This document shows, in pieces, positions 48,750 through 56,577 of a DNA stretch of 56,577 bases (the stretch's first letter is position 1; each line of letters opens with the position of its first letter). The stretch covers positions 1-56,577 of the forward strand of contig NZ_JADLJS010000037.1 in NCBI RefSeq assembly GCF_015680405.1. Direction: 5' to 3'. The notes below the pieces were generated by a model. The model was not told the DNA's origin. It made no database searches and saw nothing but the letters and a program-made list of their open reading frames with translations. This DNA comes from Pseudomonas pudica. GTDB taxonomy: Bacteria > Pseudomonadota > Gammaproteobacteria > Pseudomonadales > Pseudomonadaceae. The translations under genes were made by a program, and so were the position numbers.

Positions 48750-49552
48750 TTCAGCAGCTCCCGGCAGACGCTCTTGTCATGCGGCGCGCCGAGCAGCTCG
48801 CAGATGGTCCCGCACAACTCGGTCTGCAGCGGTTTGGCCGCAGGGTCGAGGCTGAAGGCATCGCCGAAGACGAACAGCGGCACTTCGCGCTCCTCGGTCA
48901 GCAGGCCATTGTGCGAGCGATCGTTGTTCATGCCGTGGTCGGCAGTGACCAGTACCTGGTAGCCCTCTTCAAGCCAGCCCGGCAGGTAATCGGCCAGCAG
49001 GATGTCGGCGCTGCGCGCGGCGTTGCGGTACTGGCTGCTGTCCAGGCCGTGGTGGTGGCCGACATCGTCGATGCTCATCGGGTGCACCAACAGGAAGTTG
49101 GGTGCATGGCGGCGACGCAGGTATTCGCCATCGGCCAGCAGGTGCGAATCGGGGTAACGGTCGTCCCAGTAGAACAGCCCGTGCTGGATCGGCAGCTTCG
49201 GTGCGTGGGTATGGCGGTCGCGCTGCGGGTCGAAGGGCGAGCGGTTGTACAGCTCGCTCATCCAGTGATAGGCCGCCGCCGCAGTGCCCAGGTTGGCCTC
49301 GCGAGCGTAGTGGAACACGCTGCGCTGGTTGGACAGGCGGTTGACGTTGTTGTGCACGATGCCGCTGTCGATCGGCGGCACACCGGTGAGGATGCACTCG
49401 TACAGCGGCCGCGACAGCGACGGCAGTTCGCATTCCACGCGGTACAGCGCGGCACGGTCGGCCTCGACGTAGGCGTGCAGGTGGCCCATGGCGTGGTGGG
49501 CGACCTGGTAGTTGAGGCCGTCGAGCAGGACCAGGATGACGTTGTGTTGCAT
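48746..49552 (-). CDS. Alkaline-phosphatase-superfamily phosphodiesterase
   Basis: A 268-residue cytosolic enzyme of the nucleotide pyrophosphatase/phosphodiesterase type. Metal ligands and nucleophile are visible: Asp in LVLLDGLNY, a probable nucleophilic Ser in PSLSRPLYECILTG, Asp and His in SIDDVGHHHG, Asp-His in TADHGMN and a His shortly after (RSHNG). No signal peptide, so the substrate must be imported first, fitting the ABC genes that follow. The family cleaves phosphodiesters or, in some members such as phosphonoacetate hydrolase, C-P bonds. GGAG lies seven bases before the start. Confidence 0.85.
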   Translation of the reverse strand: MQHNVILVLLDGLNYQVAHHAMGHLHAYVEADRAALYRVECELPSLSRPLYECILTGVPPIDSGIVHNNVNRLSNQRSVFHYAREANLGTAAAAYHWMSELYNRSPFDPQRDRHTHAPKLPIQHGLFYWDDRYPDSHLLADGEYLRRRHAPNFLLVHPMSIDDVGHHHGLDSSQYRNAARSADILLADYLPGWLEEGYQVLVTADHGMNNDRSHNGLLTEEREVPLFVFGDAFSLDPAAKPLQTELCGTICELLGAPHDKSVCRELLK

Positions 49553-49578
49553 GGTGGCTCCAGTCATAAACCGCGTTG

Positions 49579-49671
49579 CCTTCATCGCCGGCAAGCCAGC
49601 TCCCACAGGTCTACCACAGGATTCAGACCCAGTGGGGTACCTGTGGGAGCTGGCTTGCCGGCGATGAGGCC
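49579..49671. repeat. REP pair of a third class, inside an operon
   Basis: CATCGCCGGCAAGCCAGCTC and its inverted copy lie between the substrate-binding-protein gene and the phosphodiesterase gene. In this place the hairpins could raise the level of the upstream part of the message. Confidence 0.88.
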
Positions 49672-49698
49672 TGTTCAGGCGCTACAGAAGATAGCCCC

Positions 49699-50763
49699 TT
49701 ACTCCATCTCGATGATCACCTGCTCCTGCCACATCTGCGGCAGTTTCTTCGAGCTCGCTTCCCAGGCCTCGGCATTCTTGATCGGCAGTGCAGCCTTGTA
49801 CTGTTCGTTGGGCAGCAGCTTGGCCTGCACATCGGCCGGCAGCTTCAGGTGCTCGGCACGGATCGGCCGCGCATGCCCTTTGGCCAGGTTGATCTGCCCG
49901 GCGTCGCTGAAGATGTATTCACGCGTCAGCTTGGCCGCATTCGGGTGCTTGGCGTACTTGTTGATGATGGTGGTATAGCCGGAGATCACCGAGCCATCCG
50001 ACGGGATCAGCACTTCGAAACGCTTGGGGTCGATCTGTTCACGGTAGCTCAGGCCGTTGAAGTCCCACACCACGCCCACCTCTACCTCGCCCTTTTCCAG
50101 GGTCTGGATGGTCGGGTTGGCCAGCGACAGGCGCTTCTGCTGGGCCAGCTTGGTGAACAGTTGCAGGCCCGGTGCCAGGTTGCTCTCGTCACCCTTGTAG
50201 GCGATAGCCGCTGCCAGCACGCCGTTGGCGGCCTGGGCAGCGGTGCCGACGTCACCGATGGCAACCTTGTACTTGCCTTTTTCCAGGTCGTGCCAGGTCG
50301 TTGGCCGCTCGCCTTCCTTGACCAGGTCCTTGTTGATGATGAAGGCGATGGTGCCGGTATAGGCCTGCGCCCAGTGGCCGTCCTTGTCTTTGGCCCATTC
50401 CGGCACCTGATCCCAGGTGCTCGGCTTGTACGGCTGGCTCACACCCTTGCTCACGGCGATCGGGCCGAAGGCGGCACCCACGTCGCCGATGTCGGCGCTG
50501 GCGTTGTCCTTCTCGGCTTCGAACTTGGCGATTTCCTGGGCCGAGCTCATGTCGGTGTCGCTGTGCTTGAGGCCGTACTTGCTGGCCAGGTCTTCCCAGG
50601 TGCCTTTCCAGTTGGCCCAGGCATCTGGCATGCCCACGCTGTTGACGTTGCCTTCCTTGCGGGCGGCTTCTTCCAGGGCCTTGAGGTCGGTGTCGGCGGC
50701 CATGGCCGTGGTACACAGAGCGATGGCCGAACCGAGCAGTGACGCCATGAACAACTTTTTCAT
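49699..50763 (-). CDS. ABC importer periplasmic substrate-binding protein
   Basis: A 354-residue extracellular solute-binding protein. Signal peptide MKKLFMASLLGSAIALCTTAMA, then a two-lobed domain of the Fe3+/polyamine/2-aminoethylphosphonate type (VWDFNGLSYREQ, SGYTTIINKYAKHPNAAKLTREYIFSDAGQ). The transcription unit starts here and continues after a REP pair into the phosphodiesterase, permeases, ATPase and HAD phosphatase. Divergent from the GntR regulator. Ligand unknown; phosphate esters or phosphonates are suggested by the enzymes in the operon. Confidence 0.92.
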   Translation of the reverse strand: MKKLFMASLLGSAIALCTTAMAADTDLKALEEAARKEGNVNSVGMPDAWANWKGTWEDLASKYGLKHSDTDMSSAQEIAKFEAEKDNASADIGDVGAAFGPIAVSKGVSQPYKPSTWDQVPEWAKDKDGHWAQAYTGTIAFIINKDLVKEGERPTTWHDLEKGKYKVAIGDVGTAAQAANGVLAAAIAYKGDESNLAPGLQLFTKLAQQKRLSLANPTIQTLEKGEVEVGVVWDFNGLSYREQIDPKRFEVLIPSDGSVISGYTTIINKYAKHPNAAKLTREYIFSDAGQINLAKGHARPIRAEHLKLPADVQAKLLPNEQYKAALPIKNAEAWEASSKKLPQMWQEQVIIEME

Positions 50764-51052
50764 CCGAAGCTCCTTGGGTGGGTGCCTTTAGCGATGGTTG
50801 TTATGAGTGAAGCCGTTGACTGGTGACCGTTGGTCTAGGTCAGCAAACCTTGAGCCAAGGTAGGCTGCTTGCGTGACAGTTTGATGTAAGGAAGGGCCGG
50901 TGAAGGCTCTGAAGCTACAGCGTAGACCACGGAGCCGCCCCGGTTCTGCTGGCTTGGCGCGTTTCTGGCAGTGTCTGGCGAGAGCCTTTGTCACAGGATG
51001 TTCATCAGCCCTGCCTAGGCTTGCACTATTCTCCAAGTGCCCTGTTCTGGGG

Positions 51053-51066
51053 CTGGACTAGTCCAG
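51053..51066. promoter_or_regulatory. Palindromic operator candidate for the GntR regulator
   Basis: CTGGACTAGTCCAG is a perfect 14-bp palindrome 14 bp before the GntR start. UTRA/HutC-type regulators bind such palindromes with a central TAG-like core. A weaker GGTCTAGGTCA sequence lies near 50830-50840, closer to the importer genes. The rest of the 317-bp gap shows no gene. Confidence 0.6.
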
Positions 51067-51080
51067 ATAGGTAACCTTTG

Positions 51081-51794
51081 ATGCAGTCGATGCCACCGCG
51101 TGCGGTAACAGCCATCTGTCACGCCCTGCAGGAGCAGATCGAGCACGGCCTGCTGGCGCCGGGCGGCAAGCTGCCGGCCGAGCGCAAGCTCAGCGATGTG
51201 TTCGATACCACGCGCATTACCCTGCGTGAGGCGCTGGTGCAGCTGGAAGCGCAGGGGCTGATCTACCGCGAAGAGCGTCGCGGCTGGTTCGTCGCGCCCG
51301 AACGGTTGACCTACGACCTGATCGAGCGCAGCCACTTCCATGCCATGGTCCGCGACCAGGGGCGGGTGCCCAGTACCGAACTGTTGTCGGCGCGGCTGCA
51401 GCCGGCCTCGGCGGCCATCTGTGCGCGCTTGCAGTTGCCTGCGTTGTCCAGCGTGGTACGTATCTGCCGGTTACGGCGGATCGATGGGCGGGCGGTGCTG
51501 TATGCCGAGCACTACCTCAACCCCCGGTACTTCCCGGAGATACTCGAACAGGACCTGGCCCAGTCGCTGACCGAGATTTATGGACGGGTGTATGGCATCC
51601 AGTATGGGCAGGTGTGCTTCGAGATCTTGCCGACGGCGTTGCCGGTGGAGGCGGCCAGTGCCTTGAAGGTGTCGACGGGAAGCCCGGGGTTGCATATCAC
51701 CCGTGTCAACAGTGACCAGCATGGGCACCTGATCGACTGTGACCTGGAGTATTGGCGGCATGATGCCATCCGCATCCGCGCCCAGGCTGGATGA
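51081..51794 (+). CDS. GntR-family regulator with UTRA domain
   Basis: A 237-residue HutC-type protein: N-terminal winged helix (LPAERKLSDVFDTTRITLREALVQLEAQG) and C-terminal UTRA ligand-binding domain (from about 80; AEHYLNPRYFPEIL). PhnF/PhnR-type regulators of phosphonate and phosphoester uptake belong to the same subfamily. Divergent from the importer operon with a palindrome between, so probably its repressor, relieved by the imported compound. ATG chosen over an adjacent TTG. Confidence 0.9.
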   Translation: MQSMPPRAVTAICHALQEQIEHGLLAPGGKLPAERKLSDVFDTTRITLREALVQLEAQGLIYREERRGWFVAPERLTYDLIERSHFHAMVRDQGRVPSTELLSARLQPASAAICARLQLPALSSVVRICRLRRIDGRAVLYAEHYLNPRYFPEILEQDLAQSLTEIYGRVYGIQYGQVCFEILPTALPVEAASALKVSTGSPGLHITRVNSDQHGHLIDCDLEYWRHDAIRIRAQAG

Positions 51795-51800
51795 AATGTT

Positions 51801-51894
51801 GGCTTCTTCGCGGGTAAACCCGCTCCCACAGGGATCGCACAGGTTTCAGCCTTTGCATAGTACTTGTGGGAGCGGGTTCACCCGCGAAGAGGCC
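51801..51894. repeat. REP pair (inverted)
   Basis: Inverted pair with GCGGGTAAACCCGCTCCCAC on the left and the GGTTCACCCGC form on the right, between convergent genes. Confidence 0.9.
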
Positions 51895-54030
51895 CTAACT
51901 GGAGGAACTGGCAGTCACTACCTGCACTGACAACCGCGGCGTCGCCAAATCCAGCCCGGCCTCATCCAGCTGCCGCTTCAGCGCCAGGTTGAACGCCCGC
52001 GACACTTCCCACTGCTTGATCGGCGCAGTCTTGAACCGCGCCCGCAAGATCGCCGACCCCGACTCGAAGCTCTCCACCCCCTGCAGCTCCAGCGGCGACC
52101 AGATGTTGCGGCGCATCAGCGGGTCGTTGCGCAGCTTCTGCCCCACTTCGCGAATCAGCGTGATCGCCTGGTCGATGTTCATGCTGTGCGGGATCGCCAC
52201 GCGGAAGATCGCGTAGCCGAACTCTCGGGAGTAGTTCTTGATGCTCTTGATTTCGCTGAACGGGATGGTATGCACGATGCCGTCGATGTCACGCAGGCGC
52301 ACGGTACGGATGGTCAGCCCCTCCACCGTGCCCAGGTGCCCGCCCACATCCACGTAGTCGTCGATGGCCAGCGAGTCTTCGATGATGATGAACAACCCGG
52401 TGATCAGGTCGGCCACCAGTGACTGTGCACCAAAACCGATGGCCAGGCCTATCACACCGGCGCCCGCCAGCAGTGGGGTGACGTTCATGCCCATGTTGGC
52501 CAGGGCGACGATCACCGCGATGATGAAGATGACCACGAACATCACGTTGCGGATCAGCGGCATCATGGTTTGCGCGCGGGCGTTGGCCAGGCCCCGGCGC
52601 GAACGCACCAGTGCGTGGTGCACGGCGGTGTCGGCAAGGATCCACACCAGCCAGGCGACGATCAGCGTACCGGCCAGGCCCAGCAGGCGCACGCTTATGT
52701 CGTGGCCTTCGCCTTCGGCGAAGCTGATCATCGACAGGCCCCACACGCGCAGCCCCAGCTCGATGAATACCAGCCAGATGAACAGGTGCACCAGCAGGTA
52801 ACCGAAGTTGCGCAGGCGCTCGGCGTACACAGCCTGGCGCTTGTTGGCGCGCTTGGGGTTGGCGGCGTGACGGCGTACCAGGCCATTGAGCACCATGCAA
52901 ACCACCACCAGCACCGTGCACATCAGCGACTGGCGCAGGGCGGTGCTGGTGTCGCCGGCCGAGATGAAGGTAGCGAACAGCGAAATCGCCACCAGGATCA
53001 GTGCTGGCACGAACCAGAAGCTGCCGAGGATCTCGATGGTGTCGCTGAGGGTGCGCCGGGTCAGGCGCCGTGACAGCGGCTGGTTGCGGATCAGGTGGGC
53101 GATCGGGCGGCGGAAGCGCAGGATGAACAGCCCGGTGCACAGCGCTGCAATTACGTTGGCCAGGGTGGCCAGGGCGTGGGCCAGGTGGGTGCCGAGGGCA
53201 ACCATCAGGCGCGGGTCGCTCATCGCTTCGCCAAACGCGGCGAAGCTGCCGATCAGCCACAGCGGGCGGAATGCCTGGTGGCGCAGGATGTACAGGGCGC
53301 GGTGGCGGTGGGGGCCGTCGAGCAGCGAGAAGGCGATCACGCAGATGGCCGAGAAGCAGGTGCCGACCACCAGTGCGTAGGCCAGCACCATGGCCAGGGA
53401 CTTGCCCAGCGATGGCGGTAGCACGAAGCTCAGGTACACGGTGAACACCAGCGCCACCAGCCACGGGCCCAGCTTGCGCAGGGCAAAGCGCACCAGGTCC
53501 CAGGTGCGCGGGTGTTGCGGCAATTCTTCGCTCAGGCCAAAGCGCAGGCGTACCCGGTGGCCGACCCAGTTGAAGGCGTAGGCCAGCACGCTCCAGACGG
53601 CAATGACGGCGGCAAAGCCGAACAGAATGGCCGGCCACTGGTGCACTGGCACCATCAACTCGGTCAATTCGGCCTGGGCCTGTTCGATTTCCGCGGCCCA
53701 GCGATGGAACGGGCTGGCATCGCCGCTGAACTGTTTTTCGAAGTCATGCAGGGCGCCACCGATCAGGCCGAGCACGCCCTGCTCGACGGTGGGTTGCGAT
53801 TGCCTGGTGGCGTCGCGCAGCTTTTTCAGGTCGGCCAGCAGCTTGGCGCGCTGCTGGTCGTTTTCCAGGTTCTTGATCACCTCGTCCAGCGACTTGCCCA
53901 GCGGTTCGCTGGCCTCTGGCTGCGCGGGCGCGCTGCCACCAAGCAGACCTGGCAGGCCCGCAGCCTGTAGCGGGGTGACAAACAGAAACAGCAGCAGGAG
54001 CAGGCAACGCAGGAGGGCAGGCACTGGCAA
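51895..54030 (-). CDS. Large MscS-family mechanosensitive channel (YbiO-like)
   Basis: A 711-residue inner-membrane protein. A signal peptide (LLRCLLLLLFLFVTPLQA) leads to a periplasmic coiled region (to ~125), about ten membrane helices, and the MscS core near 515-690 with pore helix GMNVTPLLAGAGVIGLAIGF followed by GAQSLVADLITGLFI, and the beta domain (DYVDVGGHLGTVEGLTIRTV, IPFSEIKSIKNYSRE). It opens under membrane tension after osmotic downshock. Size and order match E. coli YbiO. The start codon appears to be TTG at 54030, with GAGG five bases upstream; GTG at 54024 is an alternative. Confidence 0.9.
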   Translation of the reverse strand: MPVPALLRCLLLLLFLFVTPLQAAGLPGLLGGSAPAQPEASEPLGKSLDEVIKNLENDQQRAKLLADLKKLRDATRQSQPTVEQGVLGLIGGALHDFEKQFSGDASPFHRWAAEIEQAQAELTELMVPVHQWPAILFGFAAVIAVWSVLAYAFNWVGHRVRLRFGLSEELPQHPRTWDLVRFALRKLGPWLVALVFTVYLSFVLPPSLGKSLAMVLAYALVVGTCFSAICVIAFSLLDGPHRHRALYILRHQAFRPLWLIGSFAAFGEAMSDPRLMVALGTHLAHALATLANVIAALCTGLFILRFRRPIAHLIRNQPLSRRLTRRTLSDTIEILGSFWFVPALILVAISLFATFISAGDTSTALRQSLMCTVLVVVCMVLNGLVRRHAANPKRANKRQAVYAERLRNFGYLLVHLFIWLVFIELGLRVWGLSMISFAEGEGHDISVRLLGLAGTLIVAWLVWILADTAVHHALVRSRRGLANARAQTMMPLIRNVMFVVIFIIAVIVALANMGMNVTPLLAGAGVIGLAIGFGAQSLVADLITGLFIIIEDSLAIDDYVDVGGHLGTVEGLTIRTVRLRDIDGIVHTIPFSEIKSIKNYSREFGYAIFRVAIPHSMNIDQAITLIREVGQKLRNDPLMRRNIWSPLELQGVESFESGSAILRARFKTAPIKQWEVSRAFNLALKRQLDEAGLDLATPRLSVQVVTASSSS

Positions 54031-54068
54031 AACTACCTCAGGTCAAACGATTGGCCGAGTGTAGAGGT

Positions 54069-54236
54069 TCACGACGGCAGTTGCTCCAGGATTTTCCAGC
54101 AGGTGAGGCCAAAGATACCCAGTGTGCCGACCCACATCATCACAACGCCGATATTGCGTTCGCGCAGGCTGAAACCGATGGTCAGCAGCATCAGGAACAG
54201 GAACACCGGCACGAACAGGGACAGGAACGGGGACAT
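54069..54236 (-). CDS. Small two-helix membrane protein
   Basis: A 55-residue protein with two predicted membrane helices (PFLSLFVPVFLFLMLLTIGF and NIGVVMMWVGTLGIFGLTCW) separated by LRER. AAGGA precedes the ATG at a good distance. I recognise it only as the kind of short membrane protein annotated as hypothetical in pseudomonads. It is upstream of the MscS gene on the same strand. Confidence 0.65.
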   Translation of the reverse strand: MSPFLSLFVPVFLFLMLLTIGFSLRERNIGVVMMWVGTLGIFGLTCWKILEQLPS

Positions 54237-54313
54237 GGACAGCAATCCTTTTGCAGAGGGGCCATGTAACAAGCATAGCGGGTAGCAGGCGAAGCGGGAT
54301 TGACCTTGAGCAG

Positions 54314-54416
54314 GCCCGGCCTCTTCGCGGGCATGCCCGCTCCCACAGTTACTGCACAGACCTTGAATGCTGTGATGATCTTGTGGGAGCGGGCGAGCCC
54401 GCGAAGAGGCCAGGCC
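54314..54416. repeat. REP pair (inverted)
   Basis: Inverted pair of the GCGGGCATGCCCGCTCCCAC subtype, with a degenerate right half, between apeB and the small membrane protein gene. Confidence 0.9.
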
Positions 54417-54432
54417 TGCTTGCATCAAGGCA

Positions 54433-55722
54433 TCAAGGCAACTCGCGGCAACGGTAGAAGGCGCTCAGCACCTTCACCAGGTGCGCCAGGTCATGGCTGC
54501 CGCACAGCTCGCGAATCGAATGCATGGCAAAGGTCGGCAAGCCGATATCCACCGTACGCACGCCCAGGTGGCTGGCCGCGATCGGCCCGATGGTCGAGCC
54601 ACAGCCCATGTCGCTGCGTACCACGAAGCTCTGCACCGGCACTTCCTCGGCCATGCACAGGTGGCGGAAGAACCCGGCGGTTTCGCTGTTGGTAGCGTAG
54701 CGCTGGTTGTTGTTCACCTTGATTACCGGCCCGGCGTTGAGCTTGGGCCCGTGGTTGCCGTCGTGCTTGTCAGCGTAGTTGGGGTGCACGCCGTGGGCGT
54801 TGTCGGCCGACACCATCAGCGAGCGCTGGATGGTGCGCACGTAGGCGTCGCCATCCGGCAGCAGGCGTTGCAGGGTCTGCTCCAGCATCGGGCCGTCGGC
54901 GCCACAGGCCGAGCAGCTGCCGACTTCTTCATGGTCGTTGCACACCAGAACGCAGGTTTCGTCGTTGTCGGCGGCCAGCAGGGCCTGCAGGCCGGCGTAG
55001 CACGACAACAGGTTGTCCAGGCGCGCACCGGCGATGAAGTCGCCGTTCAGGCCGACCAGCGCGGCGTCCTGGGTGTCGTAGAAGCTCAACTCGTAATCCA
55101 GCACCACATCGGCGATCAGCTCGTGCTCGCGGGCCAGTTGCTCGGTGAGCAGGGCGCGGAAGTCGATGCGCTCGTCACCCGCTACCTGGGCCAGGATAGG
55201 CGGCAGCTCGTTCTGCGGGTTGATCGCCCAGCCTTCGTTGGCGGTGCGGTTGAGATGGATTGCCAGGTTGGGGATGACTGCGATCGGCAGCTTGAAGTCG
55301 ATCAGCTGGCTTTCGACCTTGCCGTCACGGCGGTAGGTGACCCGGCCGGCCAGCGACAGGTCGCGGTCGAACCAGGGCGCCAGCAGGGCGCCGCCATACA
55401 CTTCGACGCCCAGTTGCAGGAAGCCCTGGCGCTGCAGCTCGGGCTGCGGCTTGACCCGCAGGCACGGGCTGTCGGTGTGGGCGCCGACCATGCGGATACC
55501 GTTCAGCAACGGTGCCTGCTTGCCCAGCTTGATGGCGATGATCGACGAGTCGTTACGGGTGACGTAGTAGCGACCGCCAGGCACTGTGGCCCAGCTGTCG
55601 CGCTCGTCCAGGCGCTGGTAGCCGGCAGCTTCCAGGCGCTGGGCCAGGCTGGCGGTGGCGTGGAAGGGCGTGGGGGAGGCCTTGAGGAAGTCGATAAGGC
55701 CAGAATTCAGTGCGTCGCGCAT
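54433..55722 (-). CDS. apeB: M18-family aminopeptidase
   Basis: A 429-residue cytosolic metallopeptidase. Zinc-binding and catalytic residues are visible: His-x-Asp in VGAHTDSPCLR, Asp in GARLDNLLS, Glu-Glu equivalent in VCNDHEEVGS, Asp in LMVSADNAHGVHPNY, and His in IGPIAASHLGVRTVD. The M18 family removes N-terminal acidic residues and forms dodecamers. Length matches the bacterial family (about 425-430). Confidence 0.95.
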   Translation of the reverse strand: MRDALNSGLIDFLKASPTPFHATASLAQRLEAAGYQRLDERDSWATVPGGRYYVTRNDSSIIAIKLGKQAPLLNGIRMVGAHTDSPCLRVKPQPELQRQGFLQLGVEVYGGALLAPWFDRDLSLAGRVTYRRDGKVESQLIDFKLPIAVIPNLAIHLNRTANEGWAINPQNELPPILAQVAGDERIDFRALLTEQLAREHELIADVVLDYELSFYDTQDAALVGLNGDFIAGARLDNLLSCYAGLQALLAADNDETCVLVCNDHEEVGSCSACGADGPMLEQTLQRLLPDGDAYVRTIQRSLMVSADNAHGVHPNYADKHDGNHGPKLNAGPVIKVNNNQRYATNSETAGFFRHLCMAEEVPVQSFVVRSDMGCGSTIGPIAASHLGVRTVDIGLPTFAMHSIRELCGSHDLAHLVKVLSAFYRCRELP

Positions 55723-55780
55723 AGCTCACTCCAGACAGCAGTGGCGCGAGTTTAGCGTATTAGGTCGACAAATTGTGTCT

Positions 55781-55820
55781 GCCTCTTCGCAGGCTCGCCC
55801 GCGAAGAGGCCGGTACAGGC
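55781..55820. repeat. Short REP-like palindrome
   Basis: GCCTCTTCGCAGGCTCGCCC GCGAAGAGGC, a compact single palindrome lacking the GGGAGCGGG arm, between apeB and rluA. Confidence 0.75.
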
Positions 55821-55829
55821 TGTACAAAT

Positions 55830-56465
55830 TCAGAAAGGCGCAGGGCACTCGAACTTCATCCGCTCCCCGGACACCGGGTGGGTAAAGCTCAGCATCGAGG
55901 CATGCAGACACAGCCGCTCGTGGGCAGCCAATGCCTCGGGGTTGGCATACAGCCGGTCGCCCAGCAGCGGGTGCCCGATCGACAGCATGTGCACGCGCAA
56001 CTGGTGCGAACGCCCGGTAATCGGTGTCAGCTCTACCCGGCAGTAGTCACCGCAGCGCTCGACGATGCGCCAGAAGGTCAGCGCATGCTTGCCCTGCTCG
56101 TGGTCCACCACATGCCGTGGCTTGGTCGGCGGGTCGTAGCGCAGCGGCAGGTCGATGCTGCCGCTGTCCAGCGCCGGCTGGCCCCAGCACAGCGCGGTGT
56201 AGGCCTTTTCGGTTTCGCGGTCGTGGAACTGGCGCGAAAGCTCGCGATGGCTGTCGGCATCCCGGGCCAGCAGGATGATGCCGGAAGTTTCCCAGTCCAG
56301 GCGGTGCACGATCAAGGCGTCGGGGTAGCCGTTTTCCTGCAGGCGGGTGATCAGGCAGTCCTTGTTGTCCTCGGCGCGGCCGGGTACCGACAGCAACAGG
56401 GTCGGTTTGTTGATCACCAGGATGGCGGCGTCTTCGTGCAGGATCTGGATGTTGGACAGCGGCAT
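55830..56465 (-). CDS. rluA: RNA pseudouridine synthase RluA
   Basis: A 211-residue pseudouridine synthase that modifies 23S rRNA U746 and tRNA U32. The catalytic motif HRLDWETSGIILLA contains the nucleophilic Asp, and VELTPITGRSHQLRVHM is the second conserved segment. It lacks an S4 domain and is short, as RluA is compared with RluC/D. Start at MPLSNIQ; sequence beyond is not family-like. Confidence 0.94.
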   Translation of the reverse strand: MPLSNIQILHEDAAILVINKPTLLLSVPGRAEDNKDCLITRLQENGYPDALIVHRLDWETSGIILLARDADSHRELSRQFHDRETEKAYTALCWGQPALDSGSIDLPLRYDPPTKPRHVVDHEQGKHALTFWRIVERCGDYCRVELTPITGRSHQLRVHMLSIGHPLLGDRLYANPEALAAHERLCLHASMLSFTHPVSGERMKFECPAPF

Positions 56466-56577
56466 TGCTTGGTCTCGGTTATATCGGGGAAAACACTGGG
56501 GCCGCTTTGCGGCCCATCGCCCGGGGCGCCCCACCCCCCCCCCAACCGCGCGCCCCAGGGGGGGGGCGGGGGCGGCC
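56466..56577. other. Intergenic tail with homopolymer-rich end
   Basis: The first half is ordinary non-coding sequence upstream of rluA with a GCCGCTTTGCGGC hairpin. The last ~60 bases are runs of C and G that look like a low-quality sequence or assembly end. Confidence 0.6.

Noticed and set aside
56519..56577. C and G homopolymer runs at the window end, considered as a structured element
   Set aside because: They look like a low-quality sequence or assembly edge.

Overview
This window looks like a chromosomal segment of a fluorescent pseudomonad, most likely the Pseudomonas putida group. The evidence is high-GC coding with dense antisense shadow frames, a fused assimilatory nitrate reductase-flavoprotein beside nirBD, an MxtR/CrbS-type symporter-kinase, rdgC, apeB and rluA, and many paired REP elements carrying the GGGAGCGGG core in the intergenic gaps. 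I see no prophage, insertion sequence, rRNA or CRISPR array.

Layout. 1-5300: a hexanucleotide repeat, a DUF2798 membrane protein, a LysR regulator, a FadL-type porin, two small Pseudomonas proteins, a gene-poor stretch and a Sel1-repeat protein. 5400-16600: rmuC, the sensor kinase mxtR, an MFS exporter, a fused lysophospholipid flippase/acyltransferase, the guanidinium exporter sugE behind a guanidine-II riboswitch, a bile-acid-type symporter and rdgC. 16680-17315: a tandemly duplicated tRNA-Val/tRNA-Asp unit. 17460-25818: methionine aminopeptidase, then nitrate assimilation (nasA, nirBD). Both nitrogen transcripts begin with a sigma-54 promoter match, an A1/G4 hexaloop hairpin and an intrinsic terminator, which is the architecture of NasT/ANTAR antitermination.

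25970-38419 is the most unusual part. An AraC regulator is followed by a tightly packed ten-gene operon on the minus strand: fatty-acyl/thioester reductase, class III aminotransferase, START-domain protein, acyl-CoA dehydrogenase homologue, SDR, membrane fatty acid desaturase, DUF3050 heme-oxygenase-fold protein, then a complete EmrA/EmrB/TolC-type exporter. It resembles the TamP/TamH logic of tambjamine fatty-amine synthesis with the enzymes split and extra oxidative steps added. I propose it makes and exports a modified unsaturated fatty amine. This is inference; no acyl carrier protein or acyl ligase gene lies in the cluster.

38690-56577: FKBP lipoprotein, DUF1232 protein, an XRE/unknown gene pair with two operator-like inverted repeats, an EAL phosphodiesterase whose C-terminus runs into a REP element, prc, a quinone oxidoreductase, an ABC importer operon with an alkaline-phosphatase-superfamily phosphodiesterase and a HAD phosphatase under a GntR/UTRA regulator, a large MscS channel, apeB and rluA. 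The last ~60 bases are G/C homopolymers that look like a poor-quality sequence end.
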